The notes beneath the pieces are model-generated. The model had not been told where the DNA came from, ran no database searches, and saw only the letters and a program-made list of their open reading frames with translations. The translations under genes and the position numbers were made by a program. From contig SSNU01000247.1 of NCBI GenBank assembly GCA_012064415.1, positions 1,736,629 to 1,800,628 on the forward strand: a stretch of 64,000 nt of DNA, in the 5' to 3' direction. This DNA is from Gyrodactylus bullatarudis (taxonomy: Eukaryota; Platyhelminthes; Monogenea; Gyrodactylidea; Gyrodactylidae). Below are positions 1-13,300 of the stretch, in pieces (within the stretch, counting starts at the first letter, position 1; the number at the start of each line of letters is the position of its first letter).

Positions 1-240
1 TTCATGACTTTGTTTTTTCCTAATCATAATTAGAAATTTATCTAACCTACTCCAGTGATTTTGAAGATATTTTTGAAGACGAGAGGAAAAATTCCAAAAT
101 TCATCATAATCGGATGAATTGGGAGGTATAATAGCTTTTTTATCAGTAGGAAAGAAGATATCTGTTATTTTCTTTTTATTTTCAGCTAGATCAAAGAGAA
201 AGTCTTTGGCTTCCAGATTATATTCTCTGTATTCTGTCAT
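1..240 (-). CDS. N-terminal 80 codons of an unrecognised protein (runs off the window)
   Basis: An open frame begins with ATG at 240 and stays open to base 1, so at least 80 residues are encoded and the rest lies left of the window. The peptide starts MTEYREYNLEAKDFLF and is rich in charged and aromatic residues. No signal peptide or membrane segment is visible, and I do not recognise a family. It lies head to head with the DNAAF6-like gene, 127 bp between the two ATGs, the same arrangement seen four more times in this window. That layout is the main reason to treat it as a real gene. It could also be only a first exon. Confidence 0.5.
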   Translation of the reverse strand, partial: MTEYREYNLEAKDFLFDLAENKKKITDIFFPTDKKAIIPPNSSDYDEFWNFSSRLQKYLQNHWSRLDKFLIMIRKKQSHE

Positions 241-367
241 AGATAAATTCTACAAAACTTTCATAATTTTTGCCATTTTAAACGAATCCTCGATGTGGAA
301 AATAATTGTTTGAATGATTACATGTGAATTTTTAAATCAGTTGCTATATAAACTAGAATCTGTTGCA
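241..367. promoter_or_regulatory. Short divergent intergenic region, probable shared promoter
   Basis: 127 bp separate the start codons of the partial minus-strand gene and the DNAAF6-like gene. Both must take their 5' ends from this interval unless upstream non-coding exons exist. I see no clear TATA or CCAAT element. The call rests on gene layout alone. Confidence 0.4.
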
Positions 368-966
368 ATGAGCTATGAATGGTCAATTGGGGATTTAAAC
401 AGGCTGAGAGATCTTCTCGATGTAGAAAAACAAAGCCTAAACTTACATAACCAAAGTGAACCCAAGTCTATAAAGCAGAAAAAGAGTTTGTAAACTCGGA
501 TTTATTTCTAGACATATTTAGAAAGAGTCCCTATGAAAAAGTAAAGAAATCAAATGATAAAATTTGGACTGAAGAAGATGTATTAGAAGTTGCATCAGAA
601 GATATTTATGACCCACGATTAAAGCCGGAGTATGAAATTCTCATGAGTCAAAGTGTCACTCCGGAAGATATGTTTCTTCAGTTGGGAAATAAAAACCCCT
701 CAACAGCTTGTTGTGAAAATACAATAATTAAAGTTAAGCTTCCCGAAACAACAATGAATGAGATTAACTTAGATTTGAACAGGACAAGCATTGATTTGCG
801 GACAAGAAAATAGTAAGATGATGAAATTATCTCCTATTCTTTAAGCAAACTTTTCCTTCATTTGCCCAATGAGATTGATCCAGATTATAATAATGCAAAA
901 TTTGATTCGTCAACTCATACTCTCATCATTACCCTGTTAAATAAGAGAGAGTTTGAGATGACTTAA
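368..966 (+). CDS. DNAAF6: DNAAF6/PIH1D3-like axonemal dynein assembly factor, with a 33-nt intron and one unresolved frame break
   Basis: The family helps HSP90 preassemble axonemal dynein arms in the cytoplasm. Seen here: ATG at 368, then after a frame change the segment YDPRLKPEYEI, EDMFLQLG, NPSTACCEN and KVKLPETT, ending in DLRTRK, the PIH-like core of DNAAF6. Two adjacent in-frame stops (TAG TAA at 811-816) vanish if 813-845, a GTAAGA...TTTAAG intron of 33 nt, is removed. The join then reads RTRK-YKLFLHLP, as in the family. The first 40 or so codons are in another frame and end at TAA 491-493; the main frame opens just after position 452. This needs a one-base indel or an intron of 20 or 23 nt (GTGAAC...AAAG or ...CAG), which has a poor splice context. 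The gene may be live with tiny introns, or decaying. A likely poly(A) signal lies at 1050. Confidence 0.75.
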
Positions 967-1049
967 GATGAGTCTTTAATTTGTGTGTACAGAAGGTAAT
1001 TTCTATTAAAGCATATAAAATTATCATTATTACATGAATATATATAATC

Positions 1050-1055
1050 AATAAA
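1050..1055 (+). terminator. Poly(A) signal AATAAA for the DNAAF6-like gene
   Basis: AATAAA lies 84 bp past the stop codon of the DNAAF6-like gene and just before the 3' end of the convergent coiled-coil gene at 1096. Confidence 0.45.
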
Positions 1056-1095
1056 AAGGAAATATTCCCAGTTATATTATCATTACGTGTTCATG

Positions 1096-4000
1096 CTATA
1101 AACGGCTTAGATCTGTAAGCAGAGGAGTAATGTGCATATTACTGCTCATATGGGAATTTGTATAGGTCGGGGGTCGATATTTGTCACTGTTTATTAGACA
1201 ACGGTGGGAATTATTGTTGTTATTATCCTCGGGACTTTGATCCAAGGAGAGCATTGATGAGAAATCAGATGTCGGCCTAGGATAACGGGTGGGTGAGAAG
1301 TTTTGATTGATTTTGGAAGTATTATCAATAGATTTATTTAGTGGGGAGGAAATACGAATGTTTCTGCTTATTTCGTCTTCATGGCAATTGTGAGTTTCGT
1401 CGCGACGCGTATCCATTTGATTATTCAACGAGACTAAACTCTGTCGGTCGAGCTCCTCATCACCAAGTGGGGGGGAATCGGAGAGCCTCAGACGACTTTT
1501 TCTATGGTCTGGCTGAAAGAACAAAATAAAGGTTATTAGATTCGATCTGGATTGATTATAATTACATAAGGATCACATTGTCTGATTGTAGAGGGCAAAA
1601 ACAAATGGGTTAATCAACCAGAATCCTTTTAAAGATTAGCAAAAGAAAACAAGCAATAATCAAAATACAAGCATCAAAATCATTGCAGAGTGCAGAGGAC
1701 GACAAAAATCAAGATTCGAGATAAACTCTAAAAGATCTTTCTTACAGACTTTTGGTCATTGAATTTCTTGACAAATAAAATGGTTCAAGCAATGCAGTTA
1801 GTGTAGAGAGGCAACTTTAATCAATGAGATTAGCCAGGGCACTTTTTAACAAGTTGTATTAATAATACAAAAGTAAAGTAAATCAAAAAGTAATAATTTC
1901 TGTCTTACCTGTTCAATAATCTTTATAGGTGATTGAGGAATAAAATAATTGGGGATCAACTACGTCTAGGGATGCCAGAGGAGTGGACTGATGATACAAA
2001 CTATTCCTTCCTGTCATGCTTTTACTCTTTGTGGAGAGATTTCATCGTTACCTTGTCGTAAATCTTTTGCTACAACCCATTATAAAAATCTTGATCAGAA
2101 CCTTGTGAAACTATTTCTTTGATTGCTTACTGGAATGTGTGAGTTATTTTCTATCAAGTTCAAGATACACTAATAGAAGAACAGTGTATAAAATGGTCTT
2201 TCAAATGACTTCACTATGACCAAAAGCTGCGTATAAAGCTGCATATCAAATCTTGAAATCTCCTAGGCACTCCTCTTATTACCTATTGGATAAAATTAAC
2301 TCTCTAAAAATCTTTCATTTTATCTAAATTCGACTATTGAGCTGCTGAATAAATGTGATACCTCTTTATCTTAAAATCCTGATTTTGTATTGAAAGCTAA
2401 AAGGATTGCCAAGGCATGGCCTTGATTTGTCTTATCTTTCAACTCTGTAACCAGACAAGTATTCAAACAGTACTTCAACACGAGGAATCATAATACTCAA
2501 TCCTACTTAATAATATTCTCTCTTTACAATCAAGATTCAGACTAGAAATACGTAAAATCCCCAGGGAAGAACCTTAAATCAACCTAGGACTACCTTCATA
2601 CTTTTGTTGAGGATAATCCTTTGAAATAAAAAAAATTCTAATCCACAAAAAGGGGATACAGTTGGACTAGTTTAAATCATCATCATCACCATCATAGTGT
2701 TTCATCATAAAGGATTAGGAATGGTAACTCACCAAGCTGGCTGTTTCAATGTTATCATAGAGTTCACGAATTCGAGCAATATAGAAATCTCTAACATGTT
2801 GTAGGGCCTTCTTTTCATCTTCAATCAAACTCTTGGCCATGTCAAGATGCATTTGGCGCATTTTATCGGCTAGTTCATACTGACCCTGGAGCTCACCAGC
2901 CCATTGGCGAGATTGAAAGTTTCTCACTTCCCCAAGGGGATTTGGTGGTCCAATCTCGTCATCCTATGGAAATTGAAGATGTTTCAAGAAAACAAGAAGA
3001 GAACAATGATAGCAGAGGTTCCAAAATGCCAGTTTTAACCTCTATGTTATCTTTAAAGTCGGCTTTTAAAAAGGAATTCAGATTCGAAATCAGCATAATT
3101 ATTATGGTAATGCTATAAATTTGTGTGATGAAAAAATAATAATTTGGGACATGAACGGTAAATGCCTGAATTACAGGAATCTATCGACTAACCAGAGTTT
3201 TTTCCACTCTCAAGCAAAGGCTCGAGTTGTTTCTCCGCTCCTGGCCATTGTTGTTGCTAATATGATTGAGATTCTCTTCGAAAATGTTGTCAAAATCATT
3301 GAGTACCTTTTCGAGGTTACCCGAGTCTCCAAAATTGTTGGTCAAGTTATTCTGGTTATTCGAATAGTTGTTATTGGTGAACAGGGAGACTTTTGATTCA
3401 GCTCGATTTCTCTTTGGTGACAGAGGATCCTCGGAGTGTTTCGTATTTATATTATGACTACTATTGAGTAGGGGGTCACTCCTAAGATCTAGGACAGACT
3501 TTGAAGCAAATATCGGCACTTCAGTTTGCATTGTATTCTGAGATGGAATTGAATTTTTCAAATTCTTTGAGATGGCCTTATTCAGTTTCTTGTTGCTAGT
3601 ATGAGCTGACTTGGTCAGTTTATGAAGGGTCTTTAATTCAAGTTGATGTGTTTTGGCTAGACGTTCCAGGGATTTGAGAGTGTTAGATTGGAGTTCTTTT
3701 GCCTCGGTGTTGATTTTGAGGACTTGGTAGTTCTTCTTGATTGAAAAGTAATTTCTAACCTCATCCATGTCGACATTCTCCAGCATTAGAAGACGATCCC
3801 TCTTCAAATGCCATAAATCGGCAAGGTATTCTGTGTGAAATAATTTTGGATTATAATCAAAATCTCTAATTTCAACTTTTACTGCTAAAGTCTTTGGCCT
3901 ATTTGAGATAAAATACACAAACTATTCTCCAAGAAAATAGTCTGGAGTAACACACACGAGCAAATATTAGTCTGAATTGAATGTATTTTTGTTTAAATTT

Positions 4001-6389
4001 CTGTTTTTCTCAAAGTCTATTTCAAGTTGAGCAAACATGAGTAAAACTACATGCGGTTCTAACCAAGTGCAAGTGAATTATTTCAACTTTATAAATATAT
4101 GTCAAAGTTTTCTCCAAATAAAAAGAAATATGCCTTTAATCGTATGTGGTATATCTGCATGAATTTATTTCTTAAATCAAAAGTATCCCTTTACAAACTT
4201 GAGCTAAAGATTATATGAGTAATTTTTTTCTTATTCAAATACCCAATTGAGTAATGGGGGTGAGAGGGTGAAGGAGAAATTCTCAATTAATCGCTTAAAA
4301 TAATTTTTATAATCTTGGATATTAATTAATTACAGTAGAATTTTTGAATAAGTCAGACATAGTCTTTGGCTACAGATTTCTCATTAGATATGAAAATCGA
4401 TTCTAGGATAGCAATAACATTCTATACATAATTTCCCCTATAAAATTCTCATAAAAGAGTCTATCGTGAATACAAAATCATACTTTTTTGTAGGGCCTTT
4501 GACTCATCGACCTGCTTCTCTTTCATCTGATCAAGAACATTTCTCATGGCCGAGTTAGATATGTTCATTTGCTGTTCTATTTGGTCCAAGTCAAGCTCAT
4601 TCCTACGCTTCATGATCACCTCCTCAACATGTTGACGTTCAGCTTTGATTTCAGCTTTTGAACGAGGATCATACGCATTTTGATTCAGCTCCTAGAAGAT
4701 AAATTAAAATTTCAAAAATAAAAACAAACCGGTGGTTGGAATAAAGCTTACGTGTTGATTAGAGAATAATTTAATACGGTCCAAGATGGTGGTATCGGCC
4801 TTGACAAAGTTATCGACATCACTGAGAATTTCTGTGAAATTGGTCAAATCCTGTAGCTTCTTTTGTATGTTTTTTCGAAATATTTTCGTCTCAAAGGCCT
4901 GAAATGGGATTTTTGAAATCAAAGATGATACCAATAAAAGTTTTCACAACTAACTAGAAAAAAATACATAACAAATTTTTCAAGATATGCAAAATTTTTA
5001 AAACCGCGATAAGTTTTGAATGAATTTTACTATATGAATCAATAAAATTCACGTTATCGAAAAAGTACAAATTATCTCATATTTAAAATAAGGAAGAAGA
5101 ATGGCTCCATCAGTCATAATGTGATATATACAGTATTCTAAAGACCAACAAGAGAGAAATGAAATTCAAAAGGATAAATAACTACTCAAATAACAAAGAA
5201 ATTAAATTCATTAATGTACTGCCTGTTTTACAACTTCCATTCCTTAGGAAAATAAATAAAAGTGAAGTTAATAAATTCAAAAGCAAAACTTTCATTCAGA
5301 AAATGACAAATAAAAAGCTGAAAAGTAAATTCAATACGAAAGTTTACTATGACAAGAGTAAAAATAAGAAGTTGTAAAACGGGCAATACATCAATGAATT
5401 ATAATTAAAATTTCTTTCTATTGGAGTAAAGTAGTATTCTATGCTTTTTTTCATTTCTTTCTTGTTGGTCTTTATAAAGGTATAGTTCATGATTCAGGAA
5501 AAGGATGAAACTTACGAGTTCCCTCTCCAATTCTCGACGATCCTTGTTGCGTTTGCGGATGAAATCCTTCTCGTATTGGGATAATTTTGTTTTCTGAGCC
5601 TTTTCTAGTTTACGCAACTCTTCGAAGTGTTTTTCTGAGAGAATCTAGAAAATTGAAAAAAGTACGTTTATTTTGCAACTAGTACTCAGAATACATTAGA
5701 ATACACAGGTGTTTTTTATGAAGAACAAAAACCTTTAAGAAAAAGAGTACAAATGTAAAAATGACAGTAACTTTTGAAGAAAATTACATTCTCCGACAAA
5801 GAAATTAGAAATCTTAGCCAGAGAAGCTTACATGAGAATACTAGGTCATCTCTTACCACATAATGAACTCGTGACTCTTTTCTCATTGAATGGTCGATTC
5901 TCACAATTTCACAAATTCAAGATTCTCATTCCTTCCATGATGATGTAATCTATGGAGAAGATTCTTGATCTAGAAGACACTTGAGAAACAACATTTCCTC
6001 TTGAGATGTATCTGATGAAATATTGCTATTAAGAGCTCATCATCAGGCTATCGAAAAGGAACCTAAACACAACTATTCTTCATCAGTTAAATGGTAAAAA
6101 TATTAAGGCGATTTAGTCTTATGAAGAGAGTCTCAGTCAGTTAGAGAATGAAGCCCAAAAGATGCAGGAAATGTTTTATTCAAAAATATAGGGTTTTCTA
6201 GTTTAGATCCATATTAGCAAGTTATTGAAATAGTATTTACGATCTCTAAGGAGAATATTTCTTAGAGATTTACAAAAAACTTTGAGTACTCACTTGTTCT
6301 TGTCTATCATATTGTTGATTGACTTCCTTTTTCTTGCCTCTGAATTGTTTCTCGTTTCGTTTAATCTCCTGGTCCATTTGTTTATCCAT
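1096..6389 (-). CDS. Seven-exon coiled-coil protein of unknown family (about 621 aa)
   Basis: Exons on the minus strand: 6389-6294, 5644-5516, 4898-4752, 4691-4484, 3830-3193, 2963-2733 and 1512-1096. Every junction is GT-AG and every phase fits (phases 0,0,0,1,0,0), giving one 622-codon frame, so I am confident of the model although I cannot name the product. The first four exons are charged helical sequence (for example LRKLEKAQKTKLSQYEKDF), typical of coiled coil. The long fifth exon passes from helix into an Asn/Ser-rich disordered stretch. The sixth is helical again (KALQHVRDFYIARIRELYDN). The last exon is disordered and Asn/Ser/Pro-rich. There is no membrane segment or catalytic motif. 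Reading through the donor at 3192 reaches a stop at 3181, so a shorter isoform is possible. The first exon follows a TATATAAAAG-like stretch 16 bp upstream, so additional 5' exons cannot be excluded. Confidence 0.75.
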
Positions 6390-7345
6390 AGAAATGTTTC
6401 CTCTTTTATATATATTTTGATTAAATGAATAAAGATGATTTCGATAGAAAAATTGTTACGATTAATTAATGTGGCATTATGTGTACAGTCTCTATCTCTC
6501 TCTCTCACTCTTAAAACATGAACAGTGCACTATTGAAAGCACATTGTTCGTTTATAGTCTTAATAGTAGTCAATTCTGTAGTGATGAATGTGAATGAGAA
6601 GCAGGAAGGAATAACAAGTCTCATTGGCCAATTCATATGAGGACAAAGGACCAATGAAAAATGAGACAAAATAATAATTTAAGTGTATATGTTTATGTTG
6701 TTGTAACAATAATGAATGGAATGAGAATGAAATAGACCATTCAATGTAATATTTGAATATGGTGATAAACTATTATTACTATTATAAACCAGGTTGTGAA
6801 TTTAAACATACATACATAGTTATGTAACAAAGTGTATGTGATCTTCTACATAGTGAAAATGTAGTTCTGAGAGGACACACGACTACACACCAGAACTGTA
6901 GACTAAAGAGTACATTGGACTGTATTCTCGAATGAGCCATTAAAAGCATAAATATCTTTTGTTTCAAAAACGCAGACCAGATTCAAATACAAAGTCCTTA
7001 CTTACTGACTGACTGTTGGACTGAGGAAGGAATTTTGGTTTCTTGGATTTGTCTCATGACAAGTACTTCCTATGAAACCGTGATAAACACGCTTCTATGA
7101 GTTTGACGAGATTAAAACAAGATTTTTGAGTACATTTATAAGCATATTTATTTATATGTATATATTACTGTATGTAAATCTGTAAAATAATTTGAATAAT
7201 AATACACATTTTGGTTGGAAAATAAGTAAAAACTAACACACACAGATTGCAAAAGAGTTTTGATGAAGCCAAGGAATCGGAGAAGACTACGAGTAACCTT
7301 GGTGTAATATTATTAGTTCGAGGGGTCTCGTCTTGTCAGTTTACA
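6390..7345. other. Gap between the CLIP gene and the coiled-coil gene
   Basis: About 950 bp without a supported gene. It holds TATA-rich and ATTA-rich sequence and a 61-codon open frame without recognisable content. It may include the promoter or non-coding 5' exons of the coiled-coil gene. Confidence 0.4.
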
Positions 7346-10300
7346 TCATTGTTGTTCAAGGGGACAGTCTTTCGTATCATGAAGGTCAAATATCTCACAG
7401 TTATCACAATACATTCGTGTTGAGGGTAAGACTTTGGAAGCTTTCCGTATGTTGACACCTTGGAAGGAGGGATCTTCAGAGGTTGCATTCATCTGGGGAC
7501 AATTATCTGTATCGTGTTCATCAAAGACTTCACAAATGTCACAAAATAGACGAGAGGAGAGCTTTACTGAAGCTCTGGAAAGAAAATAAATCAATTTTTC
7601 TACAGTTATCTGATCAAATTGATCAAAAACCCTTCATATCTCGAGAAAGTTTTTTGAGGTTTTTAAATACTAAATTCTACACCTACTGAATATGAAGATT
7701 TATGATTTTTACAAAATTCTTAATTTTTTGATCAAGAAATCGAATTTGATCGAGATTTTTTGGAATCTAGATCATTAGGACATCTTTCATGATACGATAG
7801 AAAAAAAAATTTTTGAAGTAGCGCCAAATTACCATTTTTTTGAAATTTTAATGTGAGAGAGTGATCAAAAGTTGATTTTCAGGATCACAATAAAACAAAA
7901 AACCGATTATCATCATAAAAATTTTGATAATTTTTTTCATTTTTCAGGGATCTTGAAATATCAAATTTCATCGACTTTCAAGTAGGGAAAATGGTTAAAG
8001 AATCAAATTTTGATTTCGACACGGTTATGAGTTGATTCTCAAAACCAGATTCAGCATATTTGATTTCTTTGACTAATTGTGATACTGAAAATCAACTTTT
8101 GATCACTCTCTCACTTTGAAATCAACATAAATTTTCAACTCAAAGTACAAAAAAATGGTAATTTGGCGCTACTTCAAAAATTTTTTTTTCTATCGTATCA
8201 TGAAAGATGTCCTAATGATCTAGATTCCAAAAAATCTCGATCAAATTCGATTTCTTGATCAAAAAATTAAGAATTTTGTAAAAATCATAAATCCTTATCT
8301 TCATATTAAATAGCTTTATAAATAAAAAGAAAAACTAGTGAAAAAGGAATCGAATACACTTGATCATAATCAGAATAAACAAGAAGTAAGATTGGTTTTT
8401 CACTTACAACTTGGGCTGTCCTCCATTCATATCTTTGTGGAGGGCATCACTGTTTTTTTCACTTGCCACAAGATCCTTGGGCATGTTCATCTTCAAGGTT
8501 GCATTCTCCTTATGGAGATCTGTGATGATCTTGTTGAGCATGTCAACAGTGACCGCTTCCCCTGGATCAATTTTTTGCATGAGACTCAGACGAGACTTGA
8601 GCTCTTCAACTTGCGTTTGATGTGCTGTCTCATAGGCAACCTTCTATTTACGAGAGAATAAAGAATTGAATTGCCGATATGGTTAATGAAACATGACAAG
8701 ATGTTCTGATTAAGAAGAAGAAGATAATAGCTAAATTCTTTTAGGCTACTCAGCTACAAAATATATACAGTGTGTGTAATCAATAGAATGATATTAATTT
8801 ATTTTTAGAATCAAAATAGCTTTATTTTAAGTTAAATAAATCCTCCATGACCTTAGAAAGACTTGAAGCACATGTAAAAATAGAACGAATAAAGTAGTCA
8901 ATCTATAGATTGGAATTACTAGTCAGGTGTTCTTTCTAATTTTTTAGCTCTTTTCGAATTATATGAATATATATTTATTAGAGTAGGCCTAATTTTTCAA
9001 CTTTTCCCAGCCTTAATCTCATTTTAAAGATAATCAAAATTTAAGCATTTTTTCCTATAAAACTATACGTTTTCGAGTTTGTTCTCATATACAAAATCTC
9101 GATTGAAAATGACAATTTTTGAACACGCGCCAAGATTTTTTCAATGAATTATACTACGAGAAAGGACAGAATTAAGATTTTTGAATAGTTTTTGCTACAT
9201 TTTGAATAAAATTAGGGCATGTTAGTAAAAATGTTGAAAGAATGTCCCAGGAAATTAGTTAAATTTTGATGATTTAACTAGGGAAAATGGGATTTTTGTA
9301 TACCAGAACATGAACAATTTTCATTTAGACTTTCAAAAATGTGTTCTTCGTGGTTAAAAACATCAATTTTTGAAAAAAGGCCACGTCAGAATAAGAATAC
9401 GACATTTATTCGAAATATCATGTGAATTTTTTATCAGAGGTATTTTATTACCCAGAAAAATTCTAATTATTGAAACAATCACTGCAACTATTATAAACCT
9501 TATTTTTAAAGAAATACTTTACCCTCTTCGTCTTTTTCTATAGATAGACCAATACAAGCAAGAAGACAACATGGTCAGGGAGCAAGGAAACAACGTAATA
9601 GTCAATCCTGACCATAAATAAATCGTTTATTTTTTTGCATTAAAGGGATAAACTTATCAAAGATAATATTTGACTCTGAACACTTAGCTAGCTTACTTCT
9701 TTGTTTAGATTCGATATTGTCTCTTCTAGGATGAGAATTTTAGACTTGAACTGGTCCATATCCGTCTTGGTAGCGTCCTCAGCCTTTTTTTCCTCCTCAA
9801 CTCCTTGTTGGAGGTTCTTGCGGAGGTCGTCTAGTTCCTGGCTCATTTGTAAGCTAAAGGGAAAAATCGAAATAAGAATTTTGCTGGGGTTAAAGTTTCC
9901 TCACATTTTTTCTTCTTTTGATGAATTTAAATGCATGACATTCTGAACTATGGTAGGTAGGTCAGAGGGCATGGAAGATATCCCGAGATTGGCTGTGATT
10001 AGGGCAATTGTTGAATCTTTCTCCTTGTTTAATGTACTCAGATTTGTTTGGGCCAATTCCAGTTCAGTCTTGAGCTTCATTTGTTCCTCTGATAGATTCT
10101 AAGTTGGGTTGAGAATTTCAATTAGTCCTCAGATATTTATGTAGAATATTTGAGAAATAAATTCTCATCTTTCAGACGTCAACACCAAAATAAAAGATTA
10201 AAATATAATGAAATTTAAAAAATTTTCTAGAATTGCATAAGATTTTTCCGTTTTATACGAAAATCCTGGGGATGACAGCATAGATGTATGGGTAAAGGAG

Positions 10301-13300
10301 AAATTCTTTATCAATCAATACAAACCCAATCTATGTGTTCAGAAAAACTATTCCTATAATCTTCAACTACCTTGGCCTAGGTGAGCTTTTTCACTTTTCT
10401 CTCCACTGTTGCTATTTAATGGAGAGTTTTGGTGTTTTTTCAGCTTGCATTTATTGAATTATTATTTTCATTCAATTATTTGACTCTTATCATTTTTAAA
10501 GTGATACCACCGATGATCCTTTAAGAAATGTGCATTTGGTGTTTATATATCTTTTACTTGTATTTTAATATGATTTTAAGTGGATTTTCGGACGTATTTG
10601 AGAATTTACGTGAATTATTGAATCAGAGGAATAAGATTTATTCTCAAATTACCTAGGTGACTCATATCTTAGTAATATGTAATCGAAGGAGTGATAATAA
10701 CACCCAAATCGATATATATATATATGTATCATTAATATTCTTCGATAAATTGGTCAGAATGAAGAGAACCAAAAGCTCGTTCGTCAATCGTAATCGATGC
10801 TAGAGATGATGGTGAAGAAATTTCTCTCTAGAATTCACACAAACAGTACAGAATGACCAAGAGTTTAGATGAAAAAATACATTATATAAAGTAAAGATAA
10901 AGAATGGCTCACCTTGAAAGTGGATTCTTTCGTCTCTTGTAATTCGGCCAATTCGAGTTCAAGCTTTGTAATTTTCTCTGATGATTCTGTCTTCTAAAGT
11001 GAGAAATAATTTTTTTCAAACTAACATACAAGGCCATCAAAGTTTCACTCCACACTTTTATATAAAGCTAGTTGATATGAGAATCTCATTATTTTCGTCA
11101 AGACCTCGAAAAGATAAATTTTAGAAATACAAGTAGACAAGACTAATCTAATAATTCAGTATCAGATTTTCGTAACAATTAAAGATTCACATCAATTAGC
11201 TTTATATTTATTTTCCTAATTAGTTAAGAGAATAGTTAGAAATTGATCGAAAAACGACAAAAGATTGGTATTTAGCATAGCATATTGTAGAGAAAATAAA
11301 TTCAATGAAGAAGCTACGGGTGTTTGTTGGTTAAGCTTAAGAAATATTAATTTATTCCATCCATTTATCTAACAGGATATCATTCACTTTATTTAGTATT
11401 CTGGTGAGTTACAAGTAGAATGTTGTTGTGACATGGAAAATGACAATAATAGAATTACTTACCAAGGTAACAAGCTCTTGTTTAAGTGTACTTATTTCTT
11501 TTTCTAAAGATTCCATGTTAACGTTTTCCTTTTCTGACTCATTCTTTTGGCTAATAAGAGAAGAATGTGTTTAATAAAGGGGATTGTAAATGATTTTCAA
11601 CACGCTCACCTATTAGCATGTGCAAGGTCTTTCTCTAGAGACTTGATCTGTGACAATGCCTCCATTAGGTCGTTCTCTCTCTCCTGTAGATCATGGACCA
11701 TTTGCTGGAATTCAGTGTTTGTCCTGAGGGAGATCTCTTCAGCACTACGTTTCTACATAGACAATGGATCAAGGAGAATGTGAATGAGGAAATACTTTCA
11801 GATTATATACTCGACCTGACGCAACAACTTTACTCAACTTTATCAAGAGACAAATTTAAGAATAAATCTTTATTTAAATATATATTATAAGGAAATAATT
11901 CAAGGTAATACTCTAAATTATATAATTCACTCGTTACAGGTTTTTATAAATGAATAGAAAAAGAGGTAAATTCTTTCAAGTAAGAGATTGCCAATTCGAT
12001 TCGTCTATTTGGTCTTGGATACCTTGAAAAATGTGAAAAATGTTTCATGTATAGAATGAGTTTTACAACATTTTTTCAGGCATTAATTTTATCAAAGGTG
12101 AAAAGAGGATTCAAGTCTGATAAGATGACACACATTTTAGTCGAATGAGAAAGCTAACGATAGTTTTTGTGCGTATATATAAAAGCTGAGAGAGCATGGA
12201 ATTTATGGTAAAATCAACGTGTTATTTTGATGATAAATCACTCGAATAAAAGGACATATAAAACTTGGTGAGATATACAAAAGTGACACAAAAGCATGAA
12301 AGCAATCCCCAATTTTTACGTTACGGGTGTTGATATTTTTAGGCGTTCGTTAAAAGGAAAAAAAGCGAATGTTTGTGCAGTTGATTGTTAGACACAAAAG
12401 CAAATTCACTTACCTCTTCGGCTAATTGAGTGGATGTAAATTCAAGTTCTGCTTCAATTTCAGACAACTGACCTTTAGCTTGATTAACTTTCATGTTGGC
12501 TTCTTCAAAAATTTTTTCCTAAATTAAATAAAAAATGAAAATATTTTTAACTGGAATGGTGACAATCAAGATCCAAAATTACCTTTTCTTGTTCAAGTTG
12601 CTTGATCTTCTTCTCAGCTTCATCATTCTTTGCTTTTAATTGTTCGAGTGACTCTGAGTCTCTATTGTCTTGACAAGTAGTCCTGCTCAATTTTTCAAGA
12701 CCAGCATCCCTCTCTGATTTCAACTGGAGGATTTCAGCTTGCAACTTTTTCACATGTTCATCTGCGCTGGATGAATCAGAAAGACTCTTTGATAGATTTT
12801 GAACCTCCTGTGTAAGCTTGAGGTTTTCCTCCTTTAAACGGTTCAGTTCCCCGTCATCGCGTTCTTTAATCAGTTTTTCATTCTCCAATCTGAGACTTGC
12901 AATTTCATTTTTTTCAGATTCATCTTCCTTTGTCAGTTTGATGACTTTTTCTCTCAAGGCGAGTAATTCCTCAGAGTTTTTGGTTAAATCTTTAATTTCC
13001 TTTTGAAGCTTTTCAATTTCTGTTTTAGCAGCAGTCAGCTCCAATTCCTGAGAATCTTCCCTCTTTTGAGCGAGTTCATCACGTTCCTTTGAAAGTTTTT
13101 CCATCTCAGCCTTGAGAAGAGTGATTTCCTCCTCTAGTTTCTTACTGGTCTTGTCGTCATCTTGAGAATTTTTCTTGCCATCTGCCAAATCTTTGGTTAG
13201 TTTTTCATTTAGACATTTCATGTTTGAAAGTTCCAATTTGAGGTTGGCAAGTTCCTCTGGGGAGTTTGGCGAATCTTCAGTTTTAGATTTGAGAGCTTCA

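Noticed and set aside
811..816. TAG TAA double stop in the DNAAF6-like frame taken as proof of a pseudogene
   Set aside because: The stops fall inside a 33-nt GT-AG segment whose removal restores RTRK-YKLFLHLP, and similar tiny introns occur in many nearby genes.
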